Below, piece by piece: positions 51,563-60,363 of a stretch of 64,000 bases of DNA. The stretch comes from Amycolatopsis thermophila (GTDB taxonomy: Bacteria; Actinomycetota; Actinomycetes; Mycobacteriales; Pseudonocardiaceae). Made by a program: the position numbers and the translations under genes. The stretch covers positions 5,022,001-5,086,000 of the forward strand of contig NZ_JAUSUT010000001.1 of the NCBI RefSeq assembly GCF_030814215.1, read 5' to 3'. Position 1 is the stretch's first letter, and the number at the start of each line of letters is the position of its first letter. The notes beneath the pieces were generated by a model, which saw only the letters and a program-made list of their open reading frames with translations, searched no databases and was not told the DNA's origin.

Positions 51563-52360
51563 CACCAGTTCCGCCGGCCGGTGCAGCGGGATGATGTGCC
51601 CGCAGTCCTCGATCAGCTCCTCGCGCAGGTCGTCGGTGTGCGGCCGCAGCTGGCGGGCGAGCGCGTCGCCGACCGGGTGGGCGCCGACGGCCAGCGTGGG
51701 CACCGTCAGCCGCGCTCCCCGCGTCACCGCGGCGATCTGCCGTGCGCTTTCCGGCAGGGCGCGGTAGTAGGAGAACGCCCGGCGCAGGGCGGCGGAACCG
51801 GTGTAGGCGCGCACGAACGCGTCCCGGACGCCCGCCGGGACACCCTGACCGTGCGTGCCCGCGTCGAGGAAGAAGTCGAGGTAGGCGGCCTCGTGCCCGG
51901 CCAGCACCTCCTCGGCGAGCCCGGGCACGGCGTGGAACCCGAACCACCACGGCGGGCCGCCGGCGAGGAAGTCCTCGGCGCCGGGCAGCGTCCCCAGCAG
52001 CGACTCCATGAGGACCAGCCGGCGGACGCGGTCCGGGTTCCGCAGGGCCGGCAGCGCGGCGGGCGGGGTGCCGGCGTCGATGCCGACGACGGCGGCCGAC
52101 CGTTCGCCGAGCGCGTCCAGGATGCCGAGCGCGTCGTCCGCGAGCGTCGCCGCGTCGTGACCGTCCGTGGCGTCGCTGCCGGTCCAGCGCAGGTCCGGGG
52201 CGAGCACCCGGTACTGCATCGCGAGCCGGGGCATCACCTCCTGCCACAGCTGCCACGTGTGCGGGAAACCGTGCAGCAGCAGGACGGCGGGACCGGTGCC
52301 GGCGGCCGCCACGGTGGTGGCGATGCCGTTGGTCCGGATGCTGTGCAGTTCGACGGGCAT
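51533..52360 (-). CDS. Alpha/beta hydrolase, epoxide-hydrolase-like
   Basis: A 275-residue alpha/beta-hydrolase with HGFPHTWQLWQEVMP (oxyanion region), a nucleophile elbow VVGIDAGTPPA in which the nucleophile is Asp, and the catalytic His in EDCGHIIPLHRP. The Asp nucleophile marks the epoxide hydrolase/dehalogenase branch. GGGAGGAG precedes the ATG. Its 3' end overlaps the transporter gene on the other strand. It may process an aromatic epoxide or ester, but no operon links it to the mandelate genes. Confidence 0.88.
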   Translation of the reverse strand: MPVELHSIRTNGIATTVAAAGTGPAVLLLHGFPHTWQLWQEVMPRLAMQYRVLAPDLRWTGSDATDGHDAATLADDALGILDALGERSAAVVGIDAGTPPAALPALRNPDRVRRLVLMESLLGTLPGAEDFLAGGPPWWFGFHAVPGLAEEVLAGHEAAYLDFFLDAGTHGQGVPAGVRDAFVRAYTGSAALRRAFSYYRALPESARQIAAVTRGARLTVPTLAVGAHPVGDALARQLRPHTDDLREELIEDCGHIIPLHRPAELVSVLEPFLAG

Positions 52361-52458
52361 GGAGCTCCTCCCGCAGTTACCATTGGTGACCACGTCAACG
52401 TAGGGAACCGGCGCCGAGCCGGGAAGACCGCACTTTGGGGACAGGTGGTGAGCTCGAG

Positions 52459-52827
52459 GTGACCCCGTCGCCCCGCGGTGATCTGTTCGACCCGGACTGC
52501 CCGACGCGGCGGCTGCTGGACCGCATCGGCACGAAGTGGACGTCGATGGCGGTCAAGGTCCTCGCGGAGGCCGCGCCGGGCGAGGTGCGCTTCGCCGAGT
52601 TGCGGCGGCGGATGCCCGGCGTCTCGCCGAAGATGCTGTCCACGACCCTGCAGAACCTGCTCCGGGACGGCCTCGCCGAGCGCCGGGTCGAGCCGACGGT
52701 GCCGCCGCGAGTGCACTACCGGCTCACCGGGCTGGGCCTGTCGCTGGAGGCGGCGCTCGCCGTCGTCCGGGACTGGGCCGAGACGCACATGGCCGAAATC
52801 GACCGGGCCGCGGGGGAGAGGTCTTGA
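52459..52827 (+). CDS. HxlR-family regulator
   Basis: A 122-residue winged-helix protein. It carries the conserved early Cys (DPDCPTRRLLDRIGTKW), the HTH RFAELRRRMPGVSPKMLSTT and the wing VPPRVHYRLTGLGLSLE. HxlR/HypR proteins sense formaldehyde, quinones or disulfide stress, often through that Cys. It is divergent from the alpha/beta hydrolase across about 100 bp, and likely controls it. GTG at 52459 is preferred; TTG at 52435 is open. Confidence 0.85.
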   Translation: MTPSPRGDLFDPDCPTRRLLDRIGTKWTSMAVKVLAEAAPGEVRFAELRRRMPGVSPKMLSTTLQNLLRDGLAERRVEPTVPPRVHYRLTGLGLSLEAALAVVRDWAETHMAEIDRAAGERS

Positions 52828-53037
52828 ACGGCGTTCGGAGGGCGAATCGGGGCGGTTCGGGCGCCCACTGTGTCGAACTTGCCATTCCGCAGGTCGTCCG
52901 GCCAATGAGCACCCGGAAACGCGGCGTTGAGGTTGCCCATTTCCGCCCCATCCGTAACGGTAGGTCGACCAATGATTTAGGTTTGACCCGTTCGGGTTAA
53001 CGCATCGGAAGGGAGGCCGCGCCCCTCGCGAAGGCGC

Positions 53038-54753
53038 GTGCGTATGTCTGCTGACTCTGAAGCCGAGGTCCGCGCAAGAGTTCCCGAGGAGACCGGTATC
53101 GCCGGGCACCTCCCGGACGAGCACGTGCCTCCGGTCGGTGACGCCGGCAAGCCGCCGCAGACCGATCGCACGGTCTTCGGGGTGGCCGCCGGGCTCGCGC
53201 TGGCCATCATCGTCTGGGGTATCGCCTCGCCGGGCAGCCTGGCGAACGTGGCCGACACCGTCCTCAACGACGCCGTGATCCCCTACGGCGGCTGGGCGTT
53301 CGTGCTCGCCGCGAGCGGGTTCGTGGTCTTCGTCGTCGGGCTGGCGGTCAGCCGCTACGGGCGCATCAAGCTGGGCCAGGACGGGGAGAAGCCGGAGTTC
53401 CGGACGTCGTCGTGGATCGCCATGATGTTCAGCGCCGGCATGGGCATCGGCCTGATGTTCTTCGGCGTGTACGAGCCGGTGTCGCACCTGGCCAGCCCGC
53501 CGCCGGGCACCGCCGCGCCCAACTCGGACGAGGCCGTGCACACCGCGATGGCCACGACGCTGTTCCACTGGACCGTGCACCCGTGGGCGATCTACGCCGT
53601 CGTCGGTCTCGCCATCGCCTACAGCACGTTCCGCCGTGGCCGCAGCCAGCTGATCAGCGCGGTGTTCGCCCCGCTGCTCGGCAGGCGCCGCAGCGAAGGC
53701 CCGCTGGGCAAGGCCATCGACGTGATGGCGATCTTCGCGACCCTGTTCGGGTCCGCCGCGTCGCTGGGCCTGGGCGCCCTGCAGGTCGGCGGCGGCATGG
53801 CCTCCGTCGGCTGGATCGACAACCCCGGCACCGGCCTCCTGGTCGGCATTATCGCGATCCTCACCGTCGCCTTCATCGCCTCGGCGGTGTCCGGCATCGC
53901 CAAGGGCATCCAGTGGCTGTCCAACATCAACATGGTGCTGGCCGCGCTGCTGGCGGTGTTCGTGCTGGTGGTCGGCCCGACCGTGCTGATCCTCAACCTC
54001 GTGCCGAGCGCGATCGGCGACTACTTCCGCGAGCTGGCCGAGATGTCCGGGCGCTCCGGCGTCACCGGCGGCCAGGAGATGCAGACGTGGCTGTCCGGGT
54101 GGACGGTCTTCTACTGGGCGTGGTGGATCTCCTGGACCCCGTTCGTCGGCATGTTCATCGCGCGCATCTCGCGCGGCCGCACGATCCGGCAGTTCGTCCT
54201 CGGCGTCATCGCGGTGCCGAGCGTGGTCAGCCTGGTGTGGTTCGCGATCTTCGGCGGCGCGGCGATCGAGAAGCAACGGTCCGGTGTGGACATCGCGGGT
54301 GCGGGCAGTTCGGAGTCCGCCACGTTCACGCTGCTGGAGCACATGCCGTGGTTCGTGCCGATGGCGATCCTGGTGATGATCCTGGTGTCGATCTTCTTCG
54401 TCTCCGGCGCGGACGCCGCGTCGGTGGTGATGGGCACGTTGTCGCAGAAGGGATCGGTCAACCCGCACCGCAACCCGGTGATCTTCTGGGGCGTGCTGAC
54501 CGGTGCCGTGGCGGCGGTGATGCTGCTCGTCGGCGGCGAGGACGCGCTCACCGGGCTGCAGAACCTGACGATCCTGGTGGCGGTGCCGTTCGTCCTGATC
54601 ATGATCGCCTTGTGCGTGGCGCTCTACCGCGACCTGCGCACCGATCCGCAGGTGATCCGGGAGCGCGAGATGCTGCGGTCGCTGTCGGAGATCCACGACG
54701 AGCGCACCGGTGAGGAGCGCAAGCACCGCCGCCTGCGCGCCCGCCGGACCTGA
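53038..54753 (+). CDS. BCCT-family glycine betaine/choline/carnitine transporter
   Basis: A 571-residue transporter with twelve helices. It shows the BCCT glycine-rich segment MFSAGMGIGLMFFGVYEPV, FHWTVHPWAIYAVVGLAIAY, the Trp motif YWAWWISWTPFVGMFIARIS, and SGADAASVVMGTLS. It imports trimethylammonium osmolytes with Na+ or H+. The tail is hydrophilic and Arg-rich (RKHRRLRARR-type), as in osmosensing carriers. GTG at 53038 or the ATG two codons later may be used; the 210 bp upstream hold only regulatory sequence. Confidence 0.92.
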   Translation: MRMSADSEAEVRARVPEETGIAGHLPDEHVPPVGDAGKPPQTDRTVFGVAAGLALAIIVWGIASPGSLANVADTVLNDAVIPYGGWAFVLAASGFVVFVVGLAVSRYGRIKLGQDGEKPEFRTSSWIAMMFSAGMGIGLMFFGVYEPVSHLASPPPGTAAPNSDEAVHTAMATTLFHWTVHPWAIYAVVGLAIAYSTFRRGRSQLISAVFAPLLGRRRSEGPLGKAIDVMAIFATLFGSAASLGLGALQVGGGMASVGWIDNPGTGLLVGIIAILTVAFIASAVSGIAKGIQWLSNINMVLAALLAVFVLVVGPTVLILNLVPSAIGDYFRELAEMSGRSGVTGGQEMQTWLSGWTVFYWAWWISWTPFVGMFIARISRGRTIRQFVLGVIAVPSVVSLVWFAIFGGAAIEKQRSGVDIAGAGSSESATFTLLEHMPWFVPMAILVMILVSIFFVSGADAASVVMGTLSQKGSVNPHRNPVIFWGVLTGAVAAVMLLVGGEDALTGLQNLTILVAVPFVLIMIALCVALYRDLRTDPQVIREREMLRSLSEIHDERTGEERKHRRLRARRT

Positions 54754-54758
54754 TCGCG

Positions 54759-54800
54759 GAGCCGGCCACCCGGCCGTGGGGTCGCCCGGGTGGCCGGCTC
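54759..54800. terminator. Bidirectional hairpin between BCCT and esterase genes
   Basis: A perfect 15-bp stem (gagccggccacccgg 54759-54773; right arm 54786-54800) closes a 12-nt loop. It lies between the BCCT stop (54753) and the convergent esterase stop (54805). Confidence 0.75.
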
Positions 54801-54804
54801 TCGC

Positions 54805-55656
54805 TCAGCCGAGGTTCAGCGCGTCCATCGCCGCCGCGGCCATCGCGGCCTCGCCCCGGGCGTTGGGGTGCACCACGACGGGGTTGCCGCCCTGCAGGAC
54901 GGGCTCGATCCACCGCACGTCCGGAGCCTGGCAGGCGTCGTGCCCCTCGGACGCCTCCGACAGGTCGACGTAGGTGACCCCGGTCGCCTCGGCCGCGCGC
55001 TCGACGGCGTCGTTCAGGGTGGTCTGCAGGCTGCGCAGGTAGGGGACGTCACCGGCGGCGACCGGCATCTTGTCGAAGCAGCCGCCCGTCGCGGGGAGGA
55101 TCCACGGGTAGCCCAGGATCGCGACGTCGGCGTCCGGGGCCCTGTCCCGCACCGCGCGCAGCGCGCCGACCAGTGCCGGGTAGGTCTTGGTGCGGACGGT
55201 GTCCTCGAAGCTCGAGCCGTAGATGTCGCGGCACGGGCTGCCCTGGCCGAGGGTGAGGACGCCGGCGCTGCCGCAGGCGAGGATGGCGCTGATGAACACG
55301 CCGCTGTCGTTGCCGCCGATCGTCATCGTGACGACATCGGTGCCGGCGTCGAGCGCGTCCACCTGCGGCGGCACGCCGGGGTACTGGGCGGTGGTGAAGT
55401 GCCTGGTCTCGGCCGCGCCGCAGGTGACGTCCGTCAGGTGAGCGCCGGTCTCGGCGGCGATCAGGTGCGGGTAGTTGCGCGACGAGCGCAGGCACAGCGG
55501 TGAGGCGGCCGGATCCGCGGGCAGGACACCGGAGGCCGCGCTGTAGGAATCGCCCAGCGCCACGTAGTCCAGCGTCGCGGCGTTGGCGGCGGGAGCGGTC
55601 GCGAGGGCGGCGGTCGCGGTGGCGGCGGCGAAGGTGGCGGCGAGGCGGCGAGACAT
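54805..55656 (-). CDS. Secreted SGNH/GDSL esterase-lipase
   Basis: A 283-residue protein with an N-terminal signal peptide (MSRRLAATFAAATATAALAT, cleavage near ANA-ATL). The SGNH catalytic blocks are YVALGDSYSAASGV (Ser), VTMTIGGNDSG (Gly, Asn) and VVVHPNARGE (His). Six Cys could form three disulfides, as in the Streptomyces extracellular lipase. It hydrolyses esters or lipids outside the cell. A TTGACA element lies 82 bp upstream. It ends 5 bp after a hairpin shared with the BCCT gene. Confidence 0.9.
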   Translation of the reverse strand: MSRRLAATFAAATATAALATAPAANAATLDYVALGDSYSAASGVLPADPAASPLCLRSSRNYPHLIAAETGAHLTDVTCGAAETRHFTTAQYPGVPPQVDALDAGTDVVTMTIGGNDSGVFISAILACGSAGVLTLGQGSPCRDIYGSSFEDTVRTKTYPALVGALRAVRDRAPDADVAILGYPWILPATGGCFDKMPVAAGDVPYLRSLQTTLNDAVERAAEATGVTYVDLSEASEGHDACQAPDVRWIEPVLQGGNPVVVHPNARGEAAMAAAAMDALNLG

Positions 55657-55680
55657 GCGGGCTCCCGGGCGTCGTTGGCG

Positions 55681-55743
55681 GGCTACCTACTGGCGAGTAG
55701 CCAGGGCTTGATGATGTTCGGGCATCCGCGAAACGCTTGTCAA
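55681..55743 (-). promoter_or_regulatory. Esterase promoter region with inverted repeat
   Basis: On the minus strand TTGACA (55738-55743) is followed 18 bp on by GAACAT (55714-55719). Downstream, between it and the start, is the inverted repeat GGCTAC...GTAGCC (55681-55702), with a nested CTACT/AGTAG. It may be an operator for an unknown regulator. Confidence 0.35.
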
Positions 55744-55877
55744 GCCACCGGACGGGGCGCTCGTCGCCACGACCCTGCCCGCTCGCGCCGGACGCCGGAC
55801 GGGTGCACGTCGCGATGGTGCTGTCCGGGGCCGTGGTGAACCGGCCGGTCGTGCCCTGACGCCCTACGCTCACGGGC

Positions 55878-56213
55878 ATGGACCTCTTCGCCGGGATCGC
55901 GGTCAGCGACTACGCGGCCGCCCGCGAGTGGTACGAGCGCCTGCTCGGACCGATCGCGTTCCGGCCGAACGACGTCGAGGCGGTGTGGGAGCTGGCGCAC
56001 CACCGCTACCTCTACATCGAGCGCCGGCCGGAGCACGCGGGCCACGCGCGGCACACGATCTTCGTCGACGACCTGGACGCGGTCGTCGGCGAGATCGCCG
56101 GGCGCGGCCTGGAGCCCGCGGCGCGGGAGACCTACGGCAACGGCGTCCGCAAGATCACCTACCGCGACGCCGACGGCAACGAGATCGGCTTCGGCGGGGC
56201 CCCCGTGGGGTGA
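55878..56213 (+). CDS. Glyoxalase/VOC-family protein
   Basis: A 111-residue VOC protein: MDLFAGIAVSDYAAAREWYE (first beta-alpha-beta unit), RHTIFVDDLDAVVGEIAGRG and a final YRDADGNEIGFGG with the metal-type Glu. The reaction is unknown. The ATG has weak RBS. It follows 220 bp without a gene after the divergent esterase start. Confidence 0.8.
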   Translation: MDLFAGIAVSDYAAAREWYERLLGPIAFRPNDVEAVWELAHHRYLYIERRPEHAGHARHTIFVDDLDAVVGEIAGRGLEPAARETYGNGVRKITYRDADGNEIGFGGAPVG

Positions 56214-56508
56214 GCCCCGCCGGAGGTCGCTTCAGGCCCGCGCGCACGAAGGCGGTCACGATGTGCCGCTGCGGCACCAGGTAGATCCCGGACGCCGGCA
56301 GGTGCGGCGGCCCGGCGGGAGCAGCCTCCACGGCGCGGCCGTCAGGCAACCCGGTCGTGGGGATGAACTTCTCGTCCACCTCCCTGATCACCTCCCTGAT
56401 CACCGGCGAGAAAAACCGCTTCGCCGCCTGTGCTGTGGACGTTCTCAGGATGGATAGTGTAACTTCCCGTAGTGGATAGCAGAACTATCCGACTTGGGAG
56501 GAGTTCGC
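56214..56508. other. 295-bp gap with operator-like repeat
   Basis: No firm gene. On the minus strand an 82-codon open frame (56155-56403; KFIPTTGLPDGRAVEAAP and SGIYLVPQRHIVTAFVRAGL) reads like protein but is unrecognised and may be a remnant. A short direct repeat (cctccctgatca twice near 56378-56402) and the perfect inverted repeat GGATAG-cagaa-CTATCC (56474-56490) lie before the next gene, the latter 18 bp from its ATG. It is probably an operator for an unlinked regulator. Confidence 0.45.
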
Positions 56509-57468
56509 ATGACTGCCCTGCTCGGCCGCGCCCCGGCCTGGCACCGTCCGATGATGTGGACCGCCGGGCTCATGGCCGCGATGGCCGTGGTCTCGCTCGG
56601 CGGGCTCGTGTTCGACGACCGTGTCCTGCTCGGCGCGCCCATCTGGCTCAAACCGTTCAAGTTCGCCGTCTCGATCGCCGCCTACTGCGTGACCTGGGCG
56701 TGGATGCTCAGCCAGCTCGACCGCGGCCGGCGGCTCGCCGACCGTGTGTCCACGGCGATCGTGGTGATCCTGCTCGTGGAGTACGCGATCATCGTGACCC
56801 AGGTGGTCCGCGGGCGGGCCAGCCACTTCAACGCCGCGACCCCGTTCGACGCGACGCTGTTCTCGATCATGGGCGCCTCGATCGCGGGGCTGTGGACCGC
56901 GACGCTGGTGCTCACGATCCTGGTGCTGCGCACGAGGATCGCCGATCCGGCGGCGCGGTGGGCGATCCGGCTGGGTGCGCTCGTCTCGCTGGCCGGGCTC
57001 GCGCTCGGCGGCCTCATGCTCGGCCCGACCGAGACCCAGGCCCGCTCCATGCGGGAGGGCACGTTCGAGGGGTTCGTCGGCGCGCACAGCGTCGGGGTGG
57101 CCGACGGCGGGCCGAGCATGCCGGTCACCGGCTGGAGCACCACCGGCGGCGACCTGCGCATCCCGCATTTCGTCGGCATGCACGCCCTGCAGGCGCTGCC
57201 GCTGTTCGCGCTGCTGCTCGGGGTGCTGGCCAGGAGGTTCAGCCGGGTGCGGTCCGAGCTGGTGCGCGCGCGGCTGGTGCTGGTCGCGGCGGCCGGGTAC
57301 GCGGGTCTGGTGGCGCTGGTGACGTGGCAGGCCCTGCGCGGCCAGCCGCTGATCCACCCCGACGCCTCGACGGTGCTCGCGCTCGCCGGTCTCGTCGTCG
57401 CCGTGGCGGCGGGCACCTCCTGGTCCCTGGCCACCGAACCCCGCCGTCCGGAAGTGAGCGTGTCGTGA
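56509..57468 (+). CDS. Multi-pass membrane protein of unknown function
   Basis: A 319-residue protein with about eight helices and short loops. It has WLKPFKFAVSIAAYCVTWAW near residue 45 and RASHFNAATPFDATLFSIMG near 105. A conserved-looking loop reads STTGGDLRIPHFVGMHALQA (two His that could bind heme or metal), followed by helices near 240, 270 and 295. I do not recognise the family firmly. The ATG follows GGGAGGAG. It is coupled by a 4-bp overlap to the ABA4-like gene, so the two act together. Confidence 0.75.
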   Translation: MTALLGRAPAWHRPMMWTAGLMAAMAVVSLGGLVFDDRVLLGAPIWLKPFKFAVSIAAYCVTWAWMLSQLDRGRRLADRVSTAIVVILLVEYAIIVTQVVRGRASHFNAATPFDATLFSIMGASIAGLWTATLVLTILVLRTRIADPAARWAIRLGALVSLAGLALGGLMLGPTETQARSMREGTFEGFVGAHSVGVADGGPSMPVTGWSTTGGDLRIPHFVGMHALQALPLFALLLGVLARRFSRVRSELVRARLVLVAAAGYAGLVALVTWQALRGQPLIHPDASTVLALAGLVVAVAAGTSWSLATEPRRPEVSVS

Positions 57469-57911
57469 GCACGACGACCCTGTTCGACACCACCTTCGCC
57501 CTCGCGGCACCGTTCTGGGCGCTGATGATCTTCGCGCCCGGCTGGTCGGGCACGTGCCGGATCATCGGCTCGCCGTGGATCGTGGTCCCGCCGATGGCGA
57601 TCTACACCGTGTTCGCGGCCGGTGAGTTCGGGACCCTGTGGTCGGTGGTGAGCAGCCCGGACCTCGAGGCCCTGCGGGCGTTCCTCGGCACGCCGGAGGG
57701 CGCGGCGGCGATCTGGGCGCACCTGATCGCGTTCGACCTGTTCGTGGGCCGGTGGATGTACCGGGACGCGCGGGAACGGGGCGTGCACCACGCGTTCCTG
57801 GCGCCGATCCTGGTGCTCACCATCCTGCTGTCGCCGTTCGGGGTGCTGGCCTACCTGGTGGTGCGCTCGGTCGCCCCGGCCAGGGCGGCGAGTCCGGCGT
57901 CCGCCGGGTGA
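57465..57911 (+). CDS. ABA4-like membrane protein
   Basis: A 148-residue four-helix protein: LAAPFWALMIFAPGWSGTCR, IIGSPWIVVPPMAIYTVFAA, HLIAFDLFVGRWMYRDAR and APILVLTILLSPFGVLAYLV. This matches the ABA4-like (DUF4281) family, named for a plant neoxanthin-pathway protein; bacterial members are uncharacterised. GTG overlaps the stop of the upstream membrane gene. Together they form a two-gene operon behind an inverted-repeat operator. Confidence 0.82.
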   Translation: MSTTTLFDTTFALAAPFWALMIFAPGWSGTCRIIGSPWIVVPPMAIYTVFAAGEFGTLWSVVSSPDLEALRAFLGTPEGAAAIWAHLIAFDLFVGRWMYRDARERGVHHAFLAPILVLTILLSPFGVLAYLVVRSVAPARAASPASAG

Positions 57912-57923
57912 GACCATCGGCGG

Positions 57924-58679
57924 GTGACCCGCGTGATCGCCGTCGACTGGTCCGGGCGGAACGGCCCGGACCAGCGGCGGGCGATCTGGGTGGCCGAGGT
58001 GGTCGCCGGGCGGTTGGTGCGCCTGGAGAACGGGCGTAGCCGCGACGAGGTCGTCGAGTGGCTGATCGGCCGCGCCGGGCCGGATCTGGTGGTGGGGATG
58101 GACTTCGCGTTCTCGCTGCCGGCCTGGTACCTGCGTGAGCGCGGGCTCACCGCGCGCGGGCTGTGGGCGGCGCTCGCCGACGAGGCGCTGACCGCGGCGA
58201 TGCGGGCGCACGGCCTGTCACGGTGGTTGTCGGCGCCGGAGCCGCCGTTCTGGAGCACGCGCAAGGCGGTGCCGGCCGGTCGGGAGTTCCGGCGCACCGA
58301 GGAGGTCGTGCGGGCGGCCGGGTATCCCGCCAAGTCGGTCTTCCAGCTCGTCGGCGCGGGCCAGGTGGGGCGCGGTTCGCTGTACGGGATGCGCGCGTTG
58401 CACCGGCTCGCGGGCGCCGGGTTCCGGATCTGGCCGTTCGACCCGCCGCGGCCGCCGTTCGTCGCCGAGGTCTACCCGCGGATGTTCACCGGCCGGGTGG
58501 TCAAGAGCGACCCGGCCGTCCGCGCCGGCGCGGTGGCACGGATTCCCCGGCCGTGGCGGGACATCGCGGCGTCCACAGAGGACGCTTTCGATGCGGCGAT
58601 GACCGCGCTGGGCATGGCGGGCGGGTCCGTCGAGGACTCACCCGGTGGCGAACTGGAGGGCTGGATCTGGGGCGCGTGA
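57924..58679 (+). CDS. DUF429-like predicted RNase H-fold protein
   Basis: A 251-residue protein: VIAVDWSGRNGPDQRRAIWV at the start, LVVGMDFAFSLPAWYL with an Asp in the second strand, RFRRTEEV-type basic middle, KSVFQLVGAGQVGRGSLYGM, FVAEVYPRMFTGRVVK and a C-terminal EDAFDAAMTALGMA helix with two Asp. The Asp pattern is that of RNase H-like nucleases of the DUF429 group. Substrate unknown. It starts 12 bp after the ABA4-like gene, and may be in the same transcript. Confidence 0.75.
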   Translation: MTRVIAVDWSGRNGPDQRRAIWVAEVVAGRLVRLENGRSRDEVVEWLIGRAGPDLVVGMDFAFSLPAWYLRERGLTARGLWAALADEALTAAMRAHGLSRWLSAPEPPFWSTRKAVPAGREFRRTEEVVRAAGYPAKSVFQLVGAGQVGRGSLYGMRALHRLAGAGFRIWPFDPPRPPFVAEVYPRMFTGRVVKSDPAVRAGAVARIPRPWRDIAASTEDAFDAAMTALGMAGGSVEDSPGGELEGWIWGA

Positions 58680-58690
58680 GAGGATGGCAC

Positions 58691-59278
58691 GTGCCCACCA
58701 ACGAGGAGATCACCCGGCACCACGAGCCCGACCCCGGCGAGAACCCGTGGGTGCACGGCCCGCCGCCCGCGGCGCCGGTGGTGATCGTGCCCTCCACGCC
58801 GGAGTGGCCGCGCCGCTACCGGTGCCTGGCCGCCGGGATCCGCGCCGCGCTCGGTGCGGCGGTGCTGGACCTCGAGCACGTCGGGTCCACCTCGGTCGAG
58901 GGGCTGGCCGCGAAGGACGTCATCGACATCGACCTCACCGTGGCCGATCCGCGCGACGAGGACGCCTACGTGCCGCCCCTCGAGGGGCTCGGGTACGTCC
59001 TGACGATCCGGGAGCCGTCCTTCCACCAGCACCGGTGCCTGACGCTCGCCGAGCCGCGGGTCAATCTGCACGTGTTCGGGCCGGGCTGCCCGGAAACCGT
59101 CCGGCACCGCCTGTTCCGCGACTGGCTGCGCACCCACCCCGAGGATCGCGACCGCTACGAGCGGGCCAAGCGCAGCGCGATCCCCGGCGGCGGGACCGTG
59201 ATGGACTACAACGCCCGCAAGCAGGACGTGATCCGCGAGATCTACGACCGGCTCTTCCGCGCGGCCGGGATGCTCTAG
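58691..59278 (+). CDS. GrpB-family nucleotidyltransferase-like protein
   Basis: A 195-residue protein of the GrpB/UPF0157 family (nucleotidyltransferase fold), with DLEHVGSTSVEGLAAKDVID (HvGSTsV motif and following Asp pair), LTIREPSFHQHRCLTLAEPR, LHVFGPG and YNARKQDVIREIYDRL. The family role is unknown; members sit alone or fused to CoaE. GAGAGGA precedes the GTG at 58691. It follows the DUF429-like gene by 11 bp, and its stop overlaps that of the convergent LLM gene. Confidence 0.85.
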   Translation: MPTNEEITRHHEPDPGENPWVHGPPPAAPVVIVPSTPEWPRRYRCLAAGIRAALGAAVLDLEHVGSTSVEGLAAKDVIDIDLTVADPRDEDAYVPPLEGLGYVLTIREPSFHQHRCLTLAEPRVNLHVFGPGCPETVRHRLFRDWLRTHPEDRDRYERAKRSAIPGGGTVMDYNARKQDVIREIYDRLFRAAGML

Positions 59279-60195
59279 CCGAGTGGTCCGCGCCTCCTCC
59301 GGTACTCCATCGCGGTTCCCTGATTCCCGACTTCGAGCGCCTCGCCGAGTTCGCGCCACTGCGGCATCGCCGAAGTGCCCGGCTCCACGCCGATGACCTG
59401 GATTGTCACGTGGTTCGCGCCCGCCACGAGGTGCTCGCGCAGCCGCTCGGTGATCCGCTCCGTCGTGCCCCAGAAGACGAGGTCGTCGACGATGCGGTCG
59501 CTGCCGCCGTGCGCGAGGTCGTCGTCGGTGTAGCCGAGCTTGTGGAACTTCGCGATGTTGTACGGCGAGGACAGGTAGGGCCGCAGGTGCTCGCGCGCGA
59601 TCGCCCGGGCTGTGGCCGCGTCGGGCTCGAGCAGCACGGCGTGCTCGACGGCGAGGAACGCGTCCGGCCCGAGGATCTCCCGCGCCCGCGCGGTGTGCGC
59701 GACGTTGACCTTGTAGGTCTGCGCGCCCGCGGCGCGGTCGCGCGCCAGTTCGAGCATCTTCGGCCCGTACGCGGCCAGGATGCGCCGGATCGGGGTCGTG
59801 GGCGCGGGGTTGGGCGAACTCACCCGATCCAGCTCGTCCAGGTACCCGCGCATGGCCGCGAGCGGTGTGACGCCGGGGCGCGGGGTGCCGCCGAACCCGA
59901 GGCCGAGGACGTGCCGGCCGGGGTAGGCGTCGGCCAGCAGGGTCGCCGCGCCGTGCGTGGACGCGGCGGGGTGCGACCAGATCTGCGCGATCCCGTTGAC
60001 GACGCGCATCCGCCGGGTGGCGGCGAGCAGGAGCCCGGCGTGCGTGAAGGCCTCGCGTCCGAGGAGTTCGGGGAACCAGACCGCGCGCCAGCCCCGGTCC
60101 TCGAGCTCCTGGACGGACTCGCGCATCCGCGCGGCCGGCTGGTGCTCGAAGTCGAAGGTGTAGATCCCGAAGGTGCCGAGGTCCTCGAAGCGCAT
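59275..60195 (-). CDS. F420-type LLM oxidoreductase (TIGR03620-like)
   Basis: A 306-residue luciferase-like protein: FGIYTFDFEHQPAARMRESV, GWRAVWFPELLGREAF, GIAQIWSHPAAS, LGLGFGGTPRPGVTPLAAMR and AAYGPKMLELARDRAAGA. The pattern fits probable F420-dependent TIGR03620 oxidoreductases. It starts 10 bp downstream of an inverted repeat shared with the neighbouring ArsR gene, so it is probably repressed by that ArsR. Substrate unknown. The 168 bp upstream hold no gene. Confidence 0.88.
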   Translation of the reverse strand: MRFEDLGTFGIYTFDFEHQPAARMRESVQELEDRGWRAVWFPELLGREAFTHAGLLLAATRRMRVVNGIAQIWSHPAASTHGAATLLADAYPGRHVLGLGFGGTPRPGVTPLAAMRGYLDELDRVSSPNPAPTTPIRRILAAYGPKMLELARDRAAGAQTYKVNVAHTARAREILGPDAFLAVEHAVLLEPDAATARAIAREHLRPYLSSPYNIAKFHKLGYTDDDLAHGGSDRIVDDLVFWGTTERITERLREHLVAGANHVTIQVIGVEPGTSAMPQWRELGEALEVGNQGTAMEYRRRRGPLG

Positions 60196-60204
60196 ACATC
60201 GAAG

Positions 60205-60222
60205 TATCGCAGAACCTCGATA
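60205..60222 (-). promoter_or_regulatory. Candidate ArsR operator before the LLM gene
   Basis: TATCG-N8-CGATA (60205-60222) lies 9 bp before the LLM start codon. The same TATCG-N8-CGAT spacing occurs before the ArsR gene at 60715-60732, suggesting one regulator for both. Confidence 0.55.
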
Positions 60223-60363
60223 TGGCAGCCAAGGGTGGTACCGCCGGCCCGGCCCGTACCAGCTGCAGGCGCGCGCGAGGCGTTCCTCGCTGGCGCAGAG
60301 GGAGACCCCGCAGCCGCTACCTGCACCACCGCGCGGCGGAGCAGGACTGACGGCGGCGGGGCG

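Noticed and set aside
55745-55860. Short plus-strand frame ending VLSGAVVNRPVVP
   Set aside because: It reads like protein but has no start, RBS or recognisable relatives; kept as non-coding.
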